A stretch of 64,000 bases of DNA from Prado023 sp963818445 (GTDB lineage: Bacteria; Actinomycetota; Actinomycetes; S36-B12; CAIYMF01), in NCBI GenBank assembly GCA_963818445.1, contig CAWFSG010000019.1:62001-126000 (forward strand), given 5' to 3'. This document shows positions 18,503 to 27,918 of the stretch, one piece after another (the stretch's first letter is position 1; each line of letters begins with the position of its first letter). The translations under genes and the position numbers were made by a program. Below the pieces are notes generated by a model. The model searched no databases and was not told the DNA's origin. It was given only the letters and a program-made list of their open reading frames with translations.

Positions 18503-20985
18503 ATGTTCGGCAGATTGCACAGGGAGTTGGCCTCCGATGCAGGCTCGGCGCGGTGGAGGTGGTTGGCCGGGGTGACCTCCGGCGCCCTGCTGGTCGCGGC
18601 CGTCGGCCTACCAGCGGCGGCAACCGACGAGGTTGGCGCCCCCATGGACACAGTCGCGGCGGAGGTGGCGGACCAGGAGGCCAAGGCTGCTGAGGAGGCC
18701 AAGGCTGCTGAGGCCAAGGCTGCTGGAGGCCAAGGCTGCTGAGGAGGCCAAGGCTGCTGAGGAGGCCAAGGCTGCTGAGGAGGCCAAGGCTGCGGAGGCC
18801 AAGGCAGCCGAGGAGGCCAAGGCTGCGGAGGCCAAGGCTGCTGAGGAGGCCAAGGCTGCGGAGGCCAAGGCTGCCGAGGAGGCCAAGGCTGCGGAGGAGC
18901 AGTCGTCGGCTCAGTCCGCTCCTTCCTCGGACAATCCCCCGGTGGCTGAGGTGCCCGATACAGCCCCAGCCACTGAGGTGACCGCTCCCGTCGCCATGGT
19001 TGCCGCGACGTCCGAAGAGGAGACTCCCGATACGCGCGCTCCGCCGGCCGACACCATGGTCGAGCCCCAGACCGGGGGTGGCTCGTCGAAGCCCACGGAC
19101 GATCCGAACGACGATCCCAAGGACGATCCCACGCACGAGTTCCAGAACCTGATCGTCACGAAGACCGCCGACGCGACCTTCGACCGTGAGTACAAGTGGG
19201 ACATCGACAAGTCGGTCGTCGGCGACCAGAAGGTGTGGATCTCTGAGGGCGAGAAGGCCACGATCGATTACGTCGTGAAGGTCACGCCCAAGGGCGTCCA
19301 TGACTCCAACTGGAGGATCACGGGCACGATCACGGTCCAGAATCCCAATGAGTGGAGCGTCGAGGCCGACGTCACCGACCGGGTGACCTTCGGCACGAGC
19401 TTGGCCCCCACGAGTGGCCAGCAGGACGGCGGCCCGGGTGAAGATGACGGCACCAAGTGCGATGTCGCGGATGGCAAGAAGGCGACCATCCCGGCCGAGG
19501 GGTCGAAAGAGTTCCAGTACTCGTGTGAGTTCGAGTCAGCACCGGGCGAGTCCGGCACCAACACCGCCACAGCGAAGTGGAAGCCCCAGCACCAGGGTGA
19601 CGAGCACGTAAGTCGCATGGAGCCCATGAGCGGATCCTCGGACGACGGTCATCACGAGAATGGCAAGAGGTCTGCGTCAGGCAGCGTCAACTTCACCTTC
19701 GAGGCCTCCGAGATCAACCGGACCGTCTCGGTCTACGACGACAAGACCAACCCTGATAGCGCCTGGCTTCTGGGTGAGTCGGACTACGAGACCGGGCCCT
19801 TCGAGTACCCGTATTCGCTACAGATCTCCGGAGTGGTGGGGAAGTGCACCAACTACACCAACACCGCCTGGCTCGACTATGGCGACTCGGAGGGGAGCGA
19901 TCCCAGCATCCAGCCCCTGAGCGGCTCCGGCGGGACGACCGAGGAGCAGGACGACGGCAAGGACTCAGACAGCGCCACGGTCTCCGTATGCGTGAAGCGG
20001 GTCCCGCCGCCGCCGACGTGGACGGACGAGACGTGCAAGACGGACGGCTCGCAGAAACTCGGCTCCATCTCGATCCCTGTCAGTGACTTCTACCAGTACA
20101 AGATCGACGGGGTCGAGGTCGCCGCGGGCACGTACGTTCGCGAGGCAGGAACGTACGTGGTCACCGCCAAGTACAACGGCCCGCGCGGCCATGACATGGA
20201 GGCCGCGAGCCTGGTGCCGTTCAGTGGTGAAGGGTACCGGTCAGGGCGGTCAGGGCGGTCACGGCAACGGCGAGGGCGGCAACGGCGAGGGCAATGGCTG
20301 GGGCTACGGCAAGACGTGGACCTGGACCATCGTCATCGACGGCACGCCCGTCTGCCCAGTCCTGACCAAGGTCGCCGATCCCGTTGACGGGACCATCGTC
20401 GAGGCAGGCAAGGTGATCAAGTACACGATCACTGTCACCAACGGCGGCGACAAGGCGTCAACGGACTGGGTCGTGGACACCCCGCCTGCTGGGGTCGCGG
20501 TCGACCTACCCTCGATCTCCGACGGAGGCGGGTACAACGACGGGGTCATCACCTGGAAGCTGGAGATCGCTCCGATGACCACCAAGGTGCTCACCTACGC
20601 GGTGACGGTCACCGCCAAGCCCGGCTCGCCAGCCCTCGTGAACAGCGTCACCTGGGAGGAGCTGACCAAGACGACCACTCACCCGGTGAAGCCGGCAGTG
20701 GTTGTGCCACCGGCAGTGGTTGTGCCACCGGCAGTAGTTGTGCCACCGGCAGTGGTGCCTCCGGCTGTTGTCTCCCCGGACACCGACGTCGTTGTTGACG
20801 ACACCGAGGATGCTGTCGCATCGGAGGAGGACGTCGCCACCGACGAGGAGGCAGTGGCGGGCGCTGAGGACCAGCTGGCCGCCACAGGCGCGGGCAATGC
20901 GACGCAGTTCGGTGGCATCGCTCTGGTCCTGCTGCTGCTCGGCTCGGGGCTGGTGATCGTCGGCCGGCGCCCTGGGCGGGCGTGA
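18503..20985 (+). CDS. LAATG-anchored surface protein with Lys/Ala/Glu helix and DUF11-like domain (two frameshifts)
   Basis: This secreted cell-wall protein has about 826 residues when corrected. The signal peptide (LAGVTSGALLVAAVGLPAAA) is followed by EAKAAEEAKAAE-type helical repeats (18670-18900), probably a coiled coil. Next come an acidic Pro/Thr linker, a large beta-rich region (19130-20220), a Gly-rich hinge, a DUF11-like domain (TKVADPVDGTIVEAGKVIKYTI, 20360-20690), Pro/Val repeats, and the sorting signal LAATG (20875-20889) with a hydrophobic helix and RRPGRA. LAxTG is the class E sortase motif. The frame breaks at about 18725 and 20237; each is repaired by removing one base. ATG 18503 is preceded by GAGGG. 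Confidence 0.85.
18670..18902 (+). repeat. Lys/Ala/Glu codon repeats (GAGGCCAAGGCTGCT units)
   Basis: About 15 copies of a 9- or 15-base unit encode EAKAA/EEAKAA. Low-complexity repeats of this kind are prone to slippage; the one-base shift at about 18725 lies inside them. Confidence 0.9.
20693..20772 (+). repeat. Pro/Val repeat, about 18-bp units
   Basis: GCAGTGGTTGTGCCACCG and close variants repeat about four times, encoding PAVVVP units just before the acidic stretch and sorting signal. It is likely an extended wall-spanning linker. Confidence 0.85.
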
Positions 20986-20991
20986 CCAGAG

Positions 20992-21030
20992 GGCGTGACG
21001 CCCGGTCGTCCCGCGACCAGGCGTCACGCC
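20992..21030. terminator. strong hairpin after the first surface protein
   Basis: GGCGTGACGCC (20992-21002) pairs perfectly with GGCGTCACGCC (21020-21030), and an inner GGTCG/CGACC stem extends it. It starts 7 bases after the stop, in a convergent spacer. Confidence 0.75.
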
Positions 21031-21038
21031 AGGTGAAC

Positions 21039-21077
21039 ACCGAGGGGCGGGTTCCACTCCGGATCCCGCCCCTCGGT
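21039..21077. terminator. second strong hairpin, between convergent genes
   Basis: ACCGAGGGGCGGG (21039-21051) pairs perfectly with CCCGCCCCTCGGT (21065-21077). With the hairpin at 20992-21030 it forms a tandem bidirectional terminator 16 bases from the stop of the minus-strand gene. Confidence 0.75.
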
Positions 21078-21092
21078 TCGTCCGCGAGCGGG

Positions 21093-21456
21093 CTACAGCT
21101 TCGGGCGCCAGCGCCGGCCCTGCAGCGCCTCCTCGACAAGAGCGACCTCGCGCACCTGGGCGGCCAGCCGGGACCCCTCCTTGCTCAAGCGCGACCAGGG
21201 TCTCCTCGATCGCCTCCGGCGGCACGCGGCCCGCGAGATCGCGCCGGGCCCCCGCGTAGGCGCTCCTGGCGGCCTGCAGTGAGGCGTCAGCGTGCAGCGC
21301 GGCCAGCCGGGCAAGGACCACGGGGTAGCGCCGGAGGACCTCATGGCCGCGGTAGTCCGGGGGGCACAGGTCCAGCAGCCAGCCGACCACCTTGTCCGGG
21401 AACTCCGGGGACTCCGGATCGGGCACGGCCCGCGGCCAGCCGGGGGGAGTCGTCAC
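21093..21456 (-). CDS. conserved actinobacterial protein of unknown function (frameshifted in this consensus)
   Basis: A protein of about 120 residues starts at GTG 21456 (MTTPPGWPRAVPDPESPEFPDK), with KVVGWLLDLCPPDYRGHEVLRRYPVV-type content. It finishes in another frame as SRLAAQVREVALVEEALQGR. Removing one G at about 21173-21176 (GAG-CAA-GAG) joins the halves into a plausible helical protein. Similar short proteins lie divergent from dxs in other actinobacteria; the function is unknown. TAGGCT (21464-21469, minus strand) lies 7 nt before the start, suggesting a leaderless transcript. Confidence 0.75.
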
Positions 21457-21506
21457 AGGTCCCAGCCTAGGGTCGCGCCGCCCGTGTGCGGACCGGCGTT
21501 CACTCC

Positions 21507-21512
21507 TAGACT
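21507..21512 (+). promoter_or_regulatory. possible -10 box of dxs
   Basis: TAGACT lies 35 nt before GTG 21548, with a GAGGAGG ribosome site in between. No clear -35 element was seen. Confidence 0.45.
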
Positions 21513-21547
21513 GTATCGACGACCGCACGAGATGAGGAGGCCAGGAC

Positions 21548-23422
21548 GTGGGCGTGCTGGAGAGCATCGACTCACCCGCGGACCTCCGCGCGCTGGCGCC
21601 TGAGCAGCTCGACGAGCTGTCCGAGGAGATCCGCGAGTTCCTCGTCGAGAAGGTCAGCCGCACCGGCGGCCACCTCGGGCCCAACCTGGGGGTCGTTGAG
21701 CTGACCATCGCGCTGCACCGGGTCTTCGACTCGCCGAGTGACGTCCTGCTCTGGGACACCGGGCACCAGACCTACGTGCACAAGATCCTCACCGGGCGCC
21801 GCGAAGGGTTCGACCACCTGCGCCAGGAGGGCGGGATCTCCGGGTACCCGTCGCGCGCGGAGAGTCCGCACGACGTCATCGAGAACTCGCACGCATCGAC
21901 GGCGCTGTCCTATGCCGACGGCATCGCCAAGGCCTTCGAGCAGGCCGGGACGCTCGGCCAGCGGCATGTCGTTGCCGTGGTCGGGGACGGCTCACTGACC
22001 GGCGGGATGTCGTGGGAGGCGCTGAACAACATCGCCGGCTCACGCCGGCCCGTGATCATCGTGGTCAATGACAACGAGCGGTCCTATGCGCCCACGATCG
22101 GCGGGCTCGCCCGGCACCTGGACACCCTGCGGACCACCCGCGGGTACGAGCGGTTCCTGGACTGGGGCAAGGACACGTTGCGTCGCACTCCTCTGGTGGG
22201 TGCCCCGCTGTTCGAGGCGCTGCACGGCGTGAAGCGCGGCGTCAAGGACGTCGTGGCCCCCCAGGGCATGTTCGAGGACCTCGGCCTGAAGTACCTCGGC
22301 CCGGTCGACGGCCATGACGTGGCGTCCGTGGAGTCGGTGCTGCGCGCCGCACGGCGGTACGGCGGACCGGTCCTCGTCCACGTGATCACGCAGAAGGGTC
22401 GCGGGTACGCGCCGGCGGAGAACGACGAGGCGGATCGCTTCCACGGGGTCGGCATCATCGACCCGGAGACCGGGATCCCGGTGAGCAACGGCGGGCCGAC
22501 CTGGACCGCGGCCTTCGCCGACGAGCTGGTGGCGATCGGTCGCGAGCGGCCCGACGTCGTGGCCATCACGGCGGCGATGCTGTGCCCGACGGGCCTCGAC
22601 CGGTTCGCCGCCGAGTTCCCGGATCGAACCTACGACGTGGGGATCGCCGAGCAGCACGCCCTGACCTCGGCAGCGGGCATGGCCTATGCCGGGCTGCACC
22701 CCGTGGTGGCCGTCTACGCCACCTTCCTGAACCGGGCCTTCGACCAGGTGCTGATGGATGTCGCGATGCATCACGCCGGGGTCACGATCATCCTGGACCG
22801 GGCGGGGGTCACCGGCGACGACGGGGCGTCCCACAACGGCATGTGGGACCTCTCCATGCTCGGGCTGGTCCCCGGGGTCAGGGTCGCCGCGCCGCGCGAC
22901 GAGGAGACCCTGCGCCGGGCCCTGCGCGAGGCCGTGGCTGTCTCCGACGGTCCGACGGTGGTGCGCTTCCCCAAGGGTCGGCTCGCCGAGCCGCTCCCGG
23001 CGGTGGGTGACAGCGACGGGGTCGACCTCCTGCACGCCGACTCCGAGCCGCAGGTGCTGCTGGTCGGGGTGGGCAGCATGGCCGGCGTGGCCCGCGAGGC
23101 CGCCGCGAAGCTGTCCGCCGAGGGCGTGCCGGTAGCCGTTGCCGCCCCGTTGTGGGTCACGCCGCTGCCAGCCGGGCTCGTGGAGCTTGCCGCCGAGATC
23201 GGCGTGGTCGTGACGATGGAGGACAACGGCCTGGTCGGTGGAGTCGGGTCGAGCCTGGCCACGGCCCTGGCCGACGCCGGGGTGAGCGTGCGCATGGAGA
23301 GGCTGGGGATCCCCCAGGAGTTCCTCGACCATGCCGCGCGCCCGGCGATCCTTGAGCGACTGGGGCTCACCGCCCAGGGGTGTGCCGACGCCGCCCGACG
23401 ATTGCTCGATCCGCCGGGCTGA
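21548..23422 (+). CDS. dxs: 1-deoxy-D-xylulose-5-phosphate synthase
   Basis: This 624-residue enzyme catalyses the first step of the MEP isoprenoid pathway, condensing pyruvate and glyceraldehyde-3-phosphate with thiamine diphosphate. The N-terminal ThDP site is GDGSLTGGMSWEALNN. The central transketolase pyrimidine domain has YDVGIAEQHALTSAAGMA and FLNRAFDQVLMDVA, with RAGVTGDDGASHNGMWDL downstream. The C-terminal domain contains MEDNGLVGGVGS. GTG 21548 follows GAGGAGG. The stop lies 4 nt before a GGDEF-EAL gene, suggesting one transcript. Confidence 0.97.
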   Translation: MGVLESIDSPADLRALAPEQLDELSEEIREFLVEKVSRTGGHLGPNLGVVELTIALHRVFDSPSDVLLWDTGHQTYVHKILTGRREGFDHLRQEGGISGYPSRAESPHDVIENSHASTALSYADGIAKAFEQAGTLGQRHVVAVVGDGSLTGGMSWEALNNIAGSRRPVIIVVNDNERSYAPTIGGLARHLDTLRTTRGYERFLDWGKDTLRRTPLVGAPLFEALHGVKRGVKDVVAPQGMFEDLGLKYLGPVDGHDVASVESVLRAARRYGGPVLVHVITQKGRGYAPAENDEADRFHGVGIIDPETGIPVSNGGPTWTAAFADELVAIGRERPDVVAITAAMLCPTGLDRFAAEFPDRTYDVGIAEQHALTSAAGMAYAGLHPVVAVYATFLNRAFDQVLMDVAMHHAGVTIILDRAGVTGDDGASHNGMWDLSMLGLVPGVRVAAPRDEETLRRALREAVAVSDGPTVVRFPKGRLAEPLPAVGDSDGVDLLHADSEPQVLLVGVGSMAGVAREAAAKLSAEGVPVAVAAPLWVTPLPAGLVELAAEIGVVVTMEDNGLVGGVGSSLATALADAGVSVRMERLGIPQEFLDHAARPAILERLGLTAQGCADAARRLLDPPG

Positions 23423-23426
23423 TCGG

Positions 23427-25199
23427 GTGGACGGGGAGCTGATCGCACCGAATGCCCGGGGAGCCGGCGACGATGATCGCAGCGGGCTGCTGCGCTCGGT
23501 GTTCGACGAGTCGCCCGTGGCGATCCTGCGCACGTCGCTGCAGCAGGGGAGCCCTGGCAAGGTGCGGGACGCCAACCCGGCCGCTGCCGCGCTCCTGGGC
23601 CGCCGCCCCGAGGAGGTGGTCGGCACCGACCTGGAGGACCTGATCCCCGGCGTCACTGCCGCGCACGCCGCACAGGGCTCATCCAGACCGGCCCGCACCG
23701 TCCGGGTGCAGTCACCCGCACTCGACGGGGATCGCTGGCTGGCCGTCTCCGTCTCCTCGCTGTCCGAGCATGACAGCTCCGGGGTGCCCCTGGCCCTGGT
23801 GATCCTCCACGACGTCACCGAGCAGTGGACGACCCGCGCGCGTCTGGACCGCGAGGCCCGCGAGGACCCGCTCACGGGCCTGATCAATCGGGGCGAGCTG
23901 CTGCGACAGCTCGCTGCCCTCGACCACGCGTCGGGCGGGCCACACGTCGGTGTCATCTTCCTGGACCTCGACGGCTTCAAGTTGGTCAACGACACCCGAG
24001 GGCATCAGGTGGGCGACGAGCTCCTCGTGGCGGTTGCCCGGAGAATCCGGGCAGCTGTGCGCCCGGAGGACTCGTTGGCCCGGATCGGCGGCGACGAGTT
24101 CGTGGTGCTCTGCCCGAAGCTGGCCGACCCCCAGGATGTGCGCGCAGTCGCCGAGCGGGTGCGGTCGACCCTGGACCTGCCGGTCAGCGTGGAGGGGCGC
24201 GAGCACCGGATCAGCATGAGCGTGGGCATCTCCGTTGCCACGGCCGATTCGATCGATCCGGCCAATCTTCTGCGTCAGGCCGACATGGCCATGTACCGGG
24301 CGAAGGATGCGGGCCGCAACACTGTGCGCCTGCACTCGCTGGAGATGGACGAGGAGCTGCAGACCGCGGAGCGGATCCGCGAGGCCCTGGGCGTCGCACT
24401 GGAGGTCGAGGCGCCACCGACCGATGCCGTTGCACCTGCCGGGATGGTCCTGCACTACCAGCCCATCGTCGAGATCGAGTCCGGCCGGCTGGCCTACGTC
24501 GAGGCCCTTGCCCGGCTGCGGCTCTCCGACGGGGCACTGGTCTATCCCTCGCAGTTCCTGCCCGTTGCGGCACGCGCGGGCCTCAACGGCGCGCTGAGTG
24601 AGCAGGTCCTGCGTCGGGCCCTGCGCCAGCGGGCGCTCTGGCGCGCCGACGGGGTGGACGTTCCCGTCGGGCTGAACCTCGCCCGCGGGCAGGTGTACTC
24701 GGCCTCCTTCGCCGGGGATGCGCTGCGGATCATCGCCGAGCAGGGGGACCTCCCGGGTGCCGTGGTCTTCGAGATGGGCGAGTTCGGGCTGCTGGAGCCC
24801 ACCGGACCCGCGCAGCTGACCCTGCGGAAGCTGCGCTCCTCGGGCATCGGCCTGGCCATCGACCACTTCGGGACGGGCTACTCGTCGCTGGGTGCCCTGC
24901 GGTTCCTCGGGCCGCACCGCGTGAAGATCGACCGGTCGTTCGTGGCCAGCATCTCCGCGAGCAGCGCCGATCGGGCGATCGTGGCCGCGGCGGTGTCGGC
25001 AGCCCACGCACTGGGCCAGCGGGTCGTGGCCGAGGGAGTGGAGACCCGCCAGCAGCTGGACGTCCTCTCCGAGCTCGGGTGCGACGAGGCGCAGGGCTAC
25101 CTGATCGCCCAGGTGCTCGGCCCCCAGGAATTGGGGCTGGCCTCGGCCCGATGGGCGCCCCGTTCGTTGGAACGCAGGGATTCCGCGACGGAGGGCTGA
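23427..25199 (+). CDS. PAS-GGDEF-EAL cyclic di-GMP signalling protein
   Basis: This 590-residue cytoplasmic protein has a PAS domain (about 14-135), a GGDEF domain (about 142-305) and an EAL domain (about 335-580). GGDEF 221-225 is intact and preceded by a RPED inhibitory-site motif at the usual distance, so diguanylate cyclase activity is expected. The EAL signature (359-361), FEMGE, KIDRSF and AEGVE are present, but the catalytic DDFGTG is DHFGTG (His480). Phosphodiesterase activity is therefore doubtful. No membrane helix is seen, so the PAS domain is the likely sensor. GTG 23427 is 4 nt after the dxs stop. Confidence 0.9.
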   Translation: MDGELIAPNARGAGDDDRSGLLRSVFDESPVAILRTSLQQGSPGKVRDANPAAAALLGRRPEEVVGTDLEDLIPGVTAAHAAQGSSRPARTVRVQSPALDGDRWLAVSVSSLSEHDSSGVPLALVILHDVTEQWTTRARLDREAREDPLTGLINRGELLRQLAALDHASGGPHVGVIFLDLDGFKLVNDTRGHQVGDELLVAVARRIRAAVRPEDSLARIGGDEFVVLCPKLADPQDVRAVAERVRSTLDLPVSVEGREHRISMSVGISVATADSIDPANLLRQADMAMYRAKDAGRNTVRLHSLEMDEELQTAERIREALGVALEVEAPPTDAVAPAGMVLHYQPIVEIESGRLAYVEALARLRLSDGALVYPSQFLPVAARAGLNGALSEQVLRRALRQRALWRADGVDVPVGLNLARGQVYSASFAGDALRIIAEQGDLPGAVVFEMGEFGLLEPTGPAQLTLRKLRSSGIGLAIDHFGTGYSSLGALRFLGPHRVKIDRSFVASISASSADRAIVAAAVSAAHALGQRVVAEGVETRQQLDVLSELGCDEAQGYLIAQVLGPQELGLASARWAPRSLERRDSATEG

Positions 25200-25201
25200 C
25201 C

Positions 25202-26449
25202 TCAGCCCGCCGCGGCGTGCAGGGCATCCGCGAGCAGGCCGGCTGTGAGCTCGACCTGCCACGGTCGCGCGCCGGCGGCGCGCAGGGTCGCGGGTATGTC
25301 GCTTGCCTGCGCGGGCGGCTGCCACATCACGCGGCGCACGAGGTCGGGTGTGATCAGGTTCTCGACGGGCAGGTCGAGCTTCTCGGCAAGCGCCTGAAGG
25401 GCCGCACGCGCGCGATCGAGCCGCGCTGCAGCCGCCGGGTCGCGCTGTGCCCAGGATCGGGGGGGCGGTGGGCCATCACCTTTGATGACCGCGAGGGGGA
25501 GGTCCTTCTCCGGCACGGCCCACGCGTCGCGCAGTGCGGCGCCCCAGGCACGCTGGTAGCGGGTGGCCCCACGACCGTGGAATTCCCTGGTGGCCTGAAG
25601 CGCGCCGAGGTCGCGGGGCAGGGCCTGGGCTGCCGCGATGATCGAGGAGTCCGGAAGAAGCCGGCCGGGCGCGGTGTCCACCTCCTGGCCGATCCGGTCC
25701 CGGGCCACCCACAGGTGCTCGACGATGGCCAGGGCTCGCCGGGAACGGAGCTTGTGGATACCCGATGTGCGCCGCCACGGATCGACCCGGGGTGGCGGGG
25801 GTGGTGCGTCCCGCACAGCGGCGAACTCCTGCTCGGCCCAGTCGAGCTTGCCGGCCCCCGCGAGGCGGGTGTGCAGCTCGGCGCGCAACTCGATGAGTAC
25901 CTCGACGTCGAGGGCGGCGTACTCCAGCCAGTCCTCGGGCAGGGGTCGTCGGGACCAGTCCGCGGCGCCATGGCCCTTGACCAGGGTCATGCCCAGGACG
26001 TCCTCCACCATCGGGCCGAGCCCAACACGGGGCATTCCCAGCAGGCGCCCGGCAAGTTCGGTGTCGAACAGGCTGGTGGGAGCCAGGCCCAGTTCGGCAA
26101 GGCAGGGAAGGTCCTGGCTGGCGGCATGGAGGATCCACTCCGGGCCCTGCAGCGCCTGGGCGAGGCCCGGAACCCCGGGGACGGCGTGGGGGTCGATCAG
26201 CGAGGTCCCGGAGCCCTCGCGGCGGATCTGGATCAGGTAGGCGCGTTGACCGTACCGATAGCCGGACGCGCGCTCGGTGTCCACCGCGATCGGACCGGTG
26301 CCGCCATTGAGGTCGCGCAGGACACGATCGAGGTCCTGCTGGGTCTCGGTGACTCGGGGCAGCCCATCGCGCAGCTCGAGCGGGGGCAGTGGCGTGGGCT
26401 CCGGGGCCTCAGCGACTTCGGCCTCGACCAGGGAGGGGGACTCGGACAC
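25202..26449 (-). CDS. ribonuclease D-like 3'-5' exonuclease with HRDC domain
   Basis: This 415-residue DEDD-family exonuclease has IAVDTERASGYRYGQRAY (first acidic pair), HAASQDLPCL and YAALDVEVLIELR as the metal-binding motifs. An HRDC-type domain follows (RRALAIVEHLWVARDRIGQ). RNase D trims the 3' ends of stable RNAs. GTG 26449 is preferred over the upstream GTG 26488 because a TACGGT box (26456-26461, minus strand) lies 6 nt before it and there is no ribosome site. It converges on the GGDEF-EAL gene with 2 bases between stops. Confidence 0.92.
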   Translation of the reverse strand: MSESPSLVEAEVAEAPEPTPLPPLELRDGLPRVTETQQDLDRVLRDLNGGTGPIAVDTERASGYRYGQRAYLIQIRREGSGTSLIDPHAVPGVPGLAQALQGPEWILHAASQDLPCLAELGLAPTSLFDTELAGRLLGMPRVGLGPMVEDVLGMTLVKGHGAADWSRRPLPEDWLEYAALDVEVLIELRAELHTRLAGAGKLDWAEQEFAAVRDAPPPPPRVDPWRRTSGIHKLRSRRALAIVEHLWVARDRIGQEVDTAPGRLLPDSSIIAAAQALPRDLGALQATREFHGRGATRYQRAWGAALRDAWAVPEKDLPLAVIKGDGPPPPRSWAQRDPAAAARLDRARAALQALAEKLDLPVENLITPDLVRRVMWQPPAQASDIPATLRAAGARPWQVELTAGLLADALHAAAG

Positions 26450-26455
26450 GGTGTC

Positions 26456-26461
26456 ACCGTA
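26456..26461 (-). promoter_or_regulatory. probable -10 box (leaderless) of the RNase D gene
   Basis: TACGGT on the minus strand lies 6 nt before GTG 26449 and helps decide the start. Confidence 0.5.
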
Positions 26462-26536
26462 CCCGCGCGCGACGACGGCTCGACCCACCGAACCGCCGAC
26501 TTGCCCCGGTTCGACGATCTGCTCGGGGTTGGCCGG

Positions 26537-27145
26537 TCAGGCGACGACGCCGTGGCGGAAGCCGATCGCGACCATCTCGGCGCGATCGCCGGTGCCGAGC
26601 TTGCGCCCGATCCGGGCCAGGTGGCTCTTGACCGTCAGCGCCGACAGGCACAGGTCCTCGCCGATCTGGCGGTTGGTGTGACCCTCGGCGACACGCTGCA
26701 GCACCTGGACCTCACGGGCCGACATCGCATCGGCACCCTCGTCGCCGGAGCGGGAGCGGGGCAGCGGGATCCCAGCGGCGCCCGAGGATCTGGCAGGCGG
26801 GACGACGGCGCAACGCGCTCCACTGCTGATGGCCTGGCGCACGAGCTCCGACCGCGTGGTGACGACCACCACCCGGCGCCACCCGATGGCGCGCAGGGCG
26901 CGAAGCTCCTCGCGGATCTGGGGTCCTGCGGCCTCGACGACGCAGAGGTCATGGGGTCCGTTGGGGCTGGGGACCTGCCCACCCCTGGCTGTGGCCGCGC
27001 GATTGACCACTGAGGCGCCCAAGGACCGCAGCCGGGGCGTCAGACCCGCGACATGTGACGCGTCAACACCCACTGTCAGTGCGGAGAAGCGGCCCCGGGG
27101 CAGCGGGATGATCGGTACGGCGGTGCTCTGGGCGACAGTGATCAC
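26537..27145 (-). CDS. LuxR-type transcriptional regulator with degenerate receiver-like domain
   Basis: This 202-residue protein starts at GTG 27145 after GGAGGT. The C-terminal NarL/LuxR helix-turn-helix (about 140-200; SAREVQVLQRVAEGHTNRQI, ALTVKSHLARIGRKLG) is typical and well conserved. The N-terminal part resembles a receiver fold, but where the phosphoacceptor Asp is expected it reads DLCVVEA (Glu), and no histidine kinase is nearby. It is therefore probably an atypical, phosphorylation-independent regulator. Such genes lie between RNase D and DUF3000 genes in related genomes. Its targets are unknown. Confidence 0.85.
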   Translation of the reverse strand: MITVAQSTAVPIIPLPRGRFSALTVGVDASHVAGLTPRLRSLGASVVNRAATARGGQVPSPNGPHDLCVVEAAGPQIREELRALRAIGWRRVVVVTTRSELVRQAISSGARCAVVPPARSSGAAGIPLPRSRSGDEGADAMSAREVQVLQRVAEGHTNRQIGEDLCLSALTVKSHLARIGRKLGTGDRAEMVAIGFRHGVVA

Positions 27146-27271
27146 GACACCTCCAACGGTGCGTCCGGGCGAAAGCCAGTTGGCACATCCATCGGAGGCG
27201 GCGGTTGCGGGCCTTGAGCGACGTCACCCGAAGGAGTGAGGCCGTCCGGTCATGCGTCGACGCGGGCTTAC

Positions 27272-27841
27272 TCAGCCGCGGGGGCGCGGGAGCTGGGCCA
27301 CACCGGGGGGCAGGGGCATGAGGCCGGCCGCCTGCCCGAGGACCTCGGCCCAGGCGTGGGCGTGCGGAGCCAGGTTCGCGTCGTCCGGAGTCCAGGACAC
27401 CCGGATCTCGATCTGCCCCTCGAGCGGTCGTTCGGACAGCCCGCCGAACGATTCCGAGGTCACTCGGGTGACGGTCCCGGAGATGTTGGTGTAGCGGGCT
27501 CCCTGGGAGTCCAGCGCCTCGACGAGCCAGGACCAGCCCACCTCCGCCAGCAGCGGATCGGCGGCCATCTCAGGCTCCAGGGTCGCCTTGATGAAGGCCA
27601 CGACCCGGAACGTCCCACCCCAGGAGTCCTGCCCCTGCGGGTCGTGAAGCACGACGAGGCGACCGTTGCCGAGGTCCTCGTCATCGATCACGACCTCGGC
27701 GGTGAGGGCGATCGCGAAGGGGGCCAGCCGCTGTGGTGCCGGCGCCTCCTCAAGCAGGATCTCGGGGCGCAGCCGCACGTCGCGCAATGATGTCAGCGCG
27801 GTCCGGAAGTCCGCAGCCTCATCGCCGACGATCGCGTTCAT
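27272..27841 (-). CDS. DUF3000 family protein
   Basis: This 189-residue protein matches DUF3000, an actinobacterial family beside RNase D and LuxR genes, with no known function. Recognisable stretches are FRTALTSLRDVRLRPEI, RLVVLHDPQGQDSWGG and LVEALDSQGARYTNISGTV. It is soluble with no signal peptide. ATG 27841 is preceded 7 nt upstream by TAGCCT (27849-27854, minus strand) and lacks a ribosome site. It is divergent from the EamA transporter gene. Confidence 0.9.
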   Translation of the reverse strand: MNAIVGDEAADFRTALTSLRDVRLRPEILLEEAPAPQRLAPFAIALTAEVVIDDEDLGNGRLVVLHDPQGQDSWGGTFRVVAFIKATLEPEMAADPLLAEVGWSWLVEALDSQGARYTNISGTVTRVTSESFGGLSERPLEGQIEIRVSWTPDDANLAPHAHAWAEVLGQAAGLMPLPPGVAQLPRPRG

Positions 27842-27848
27842 GAGCGGC

Positions 27849-27854
27849 AGGCTA
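27849..27854 (-). promoter_or_regulatory. probable -10 box (leaderless) of the DUF3000 gene
   Basis: TAGCCT on the minus strand lies 7 nt before ATG 27841. Confidence 0.5.
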
Positions 27855-27904
27855 CGCCCTGCGGGCCCGGTTCGGAGGGAGGTCGGTCCCCGACGTCGAG
27901 CGTG

Positions 27905-27910
27905 TACCGT
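27905..27910 (+). promoter_or_regulatory. probable -10 box (leaderless) of the EamA transporter gene
   Basis: TACCGT lies 8 nt before GTG 27919, without a ribosome site. Confidence 0.45.
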
Positions 27911-27918
27911 CAGGACCC

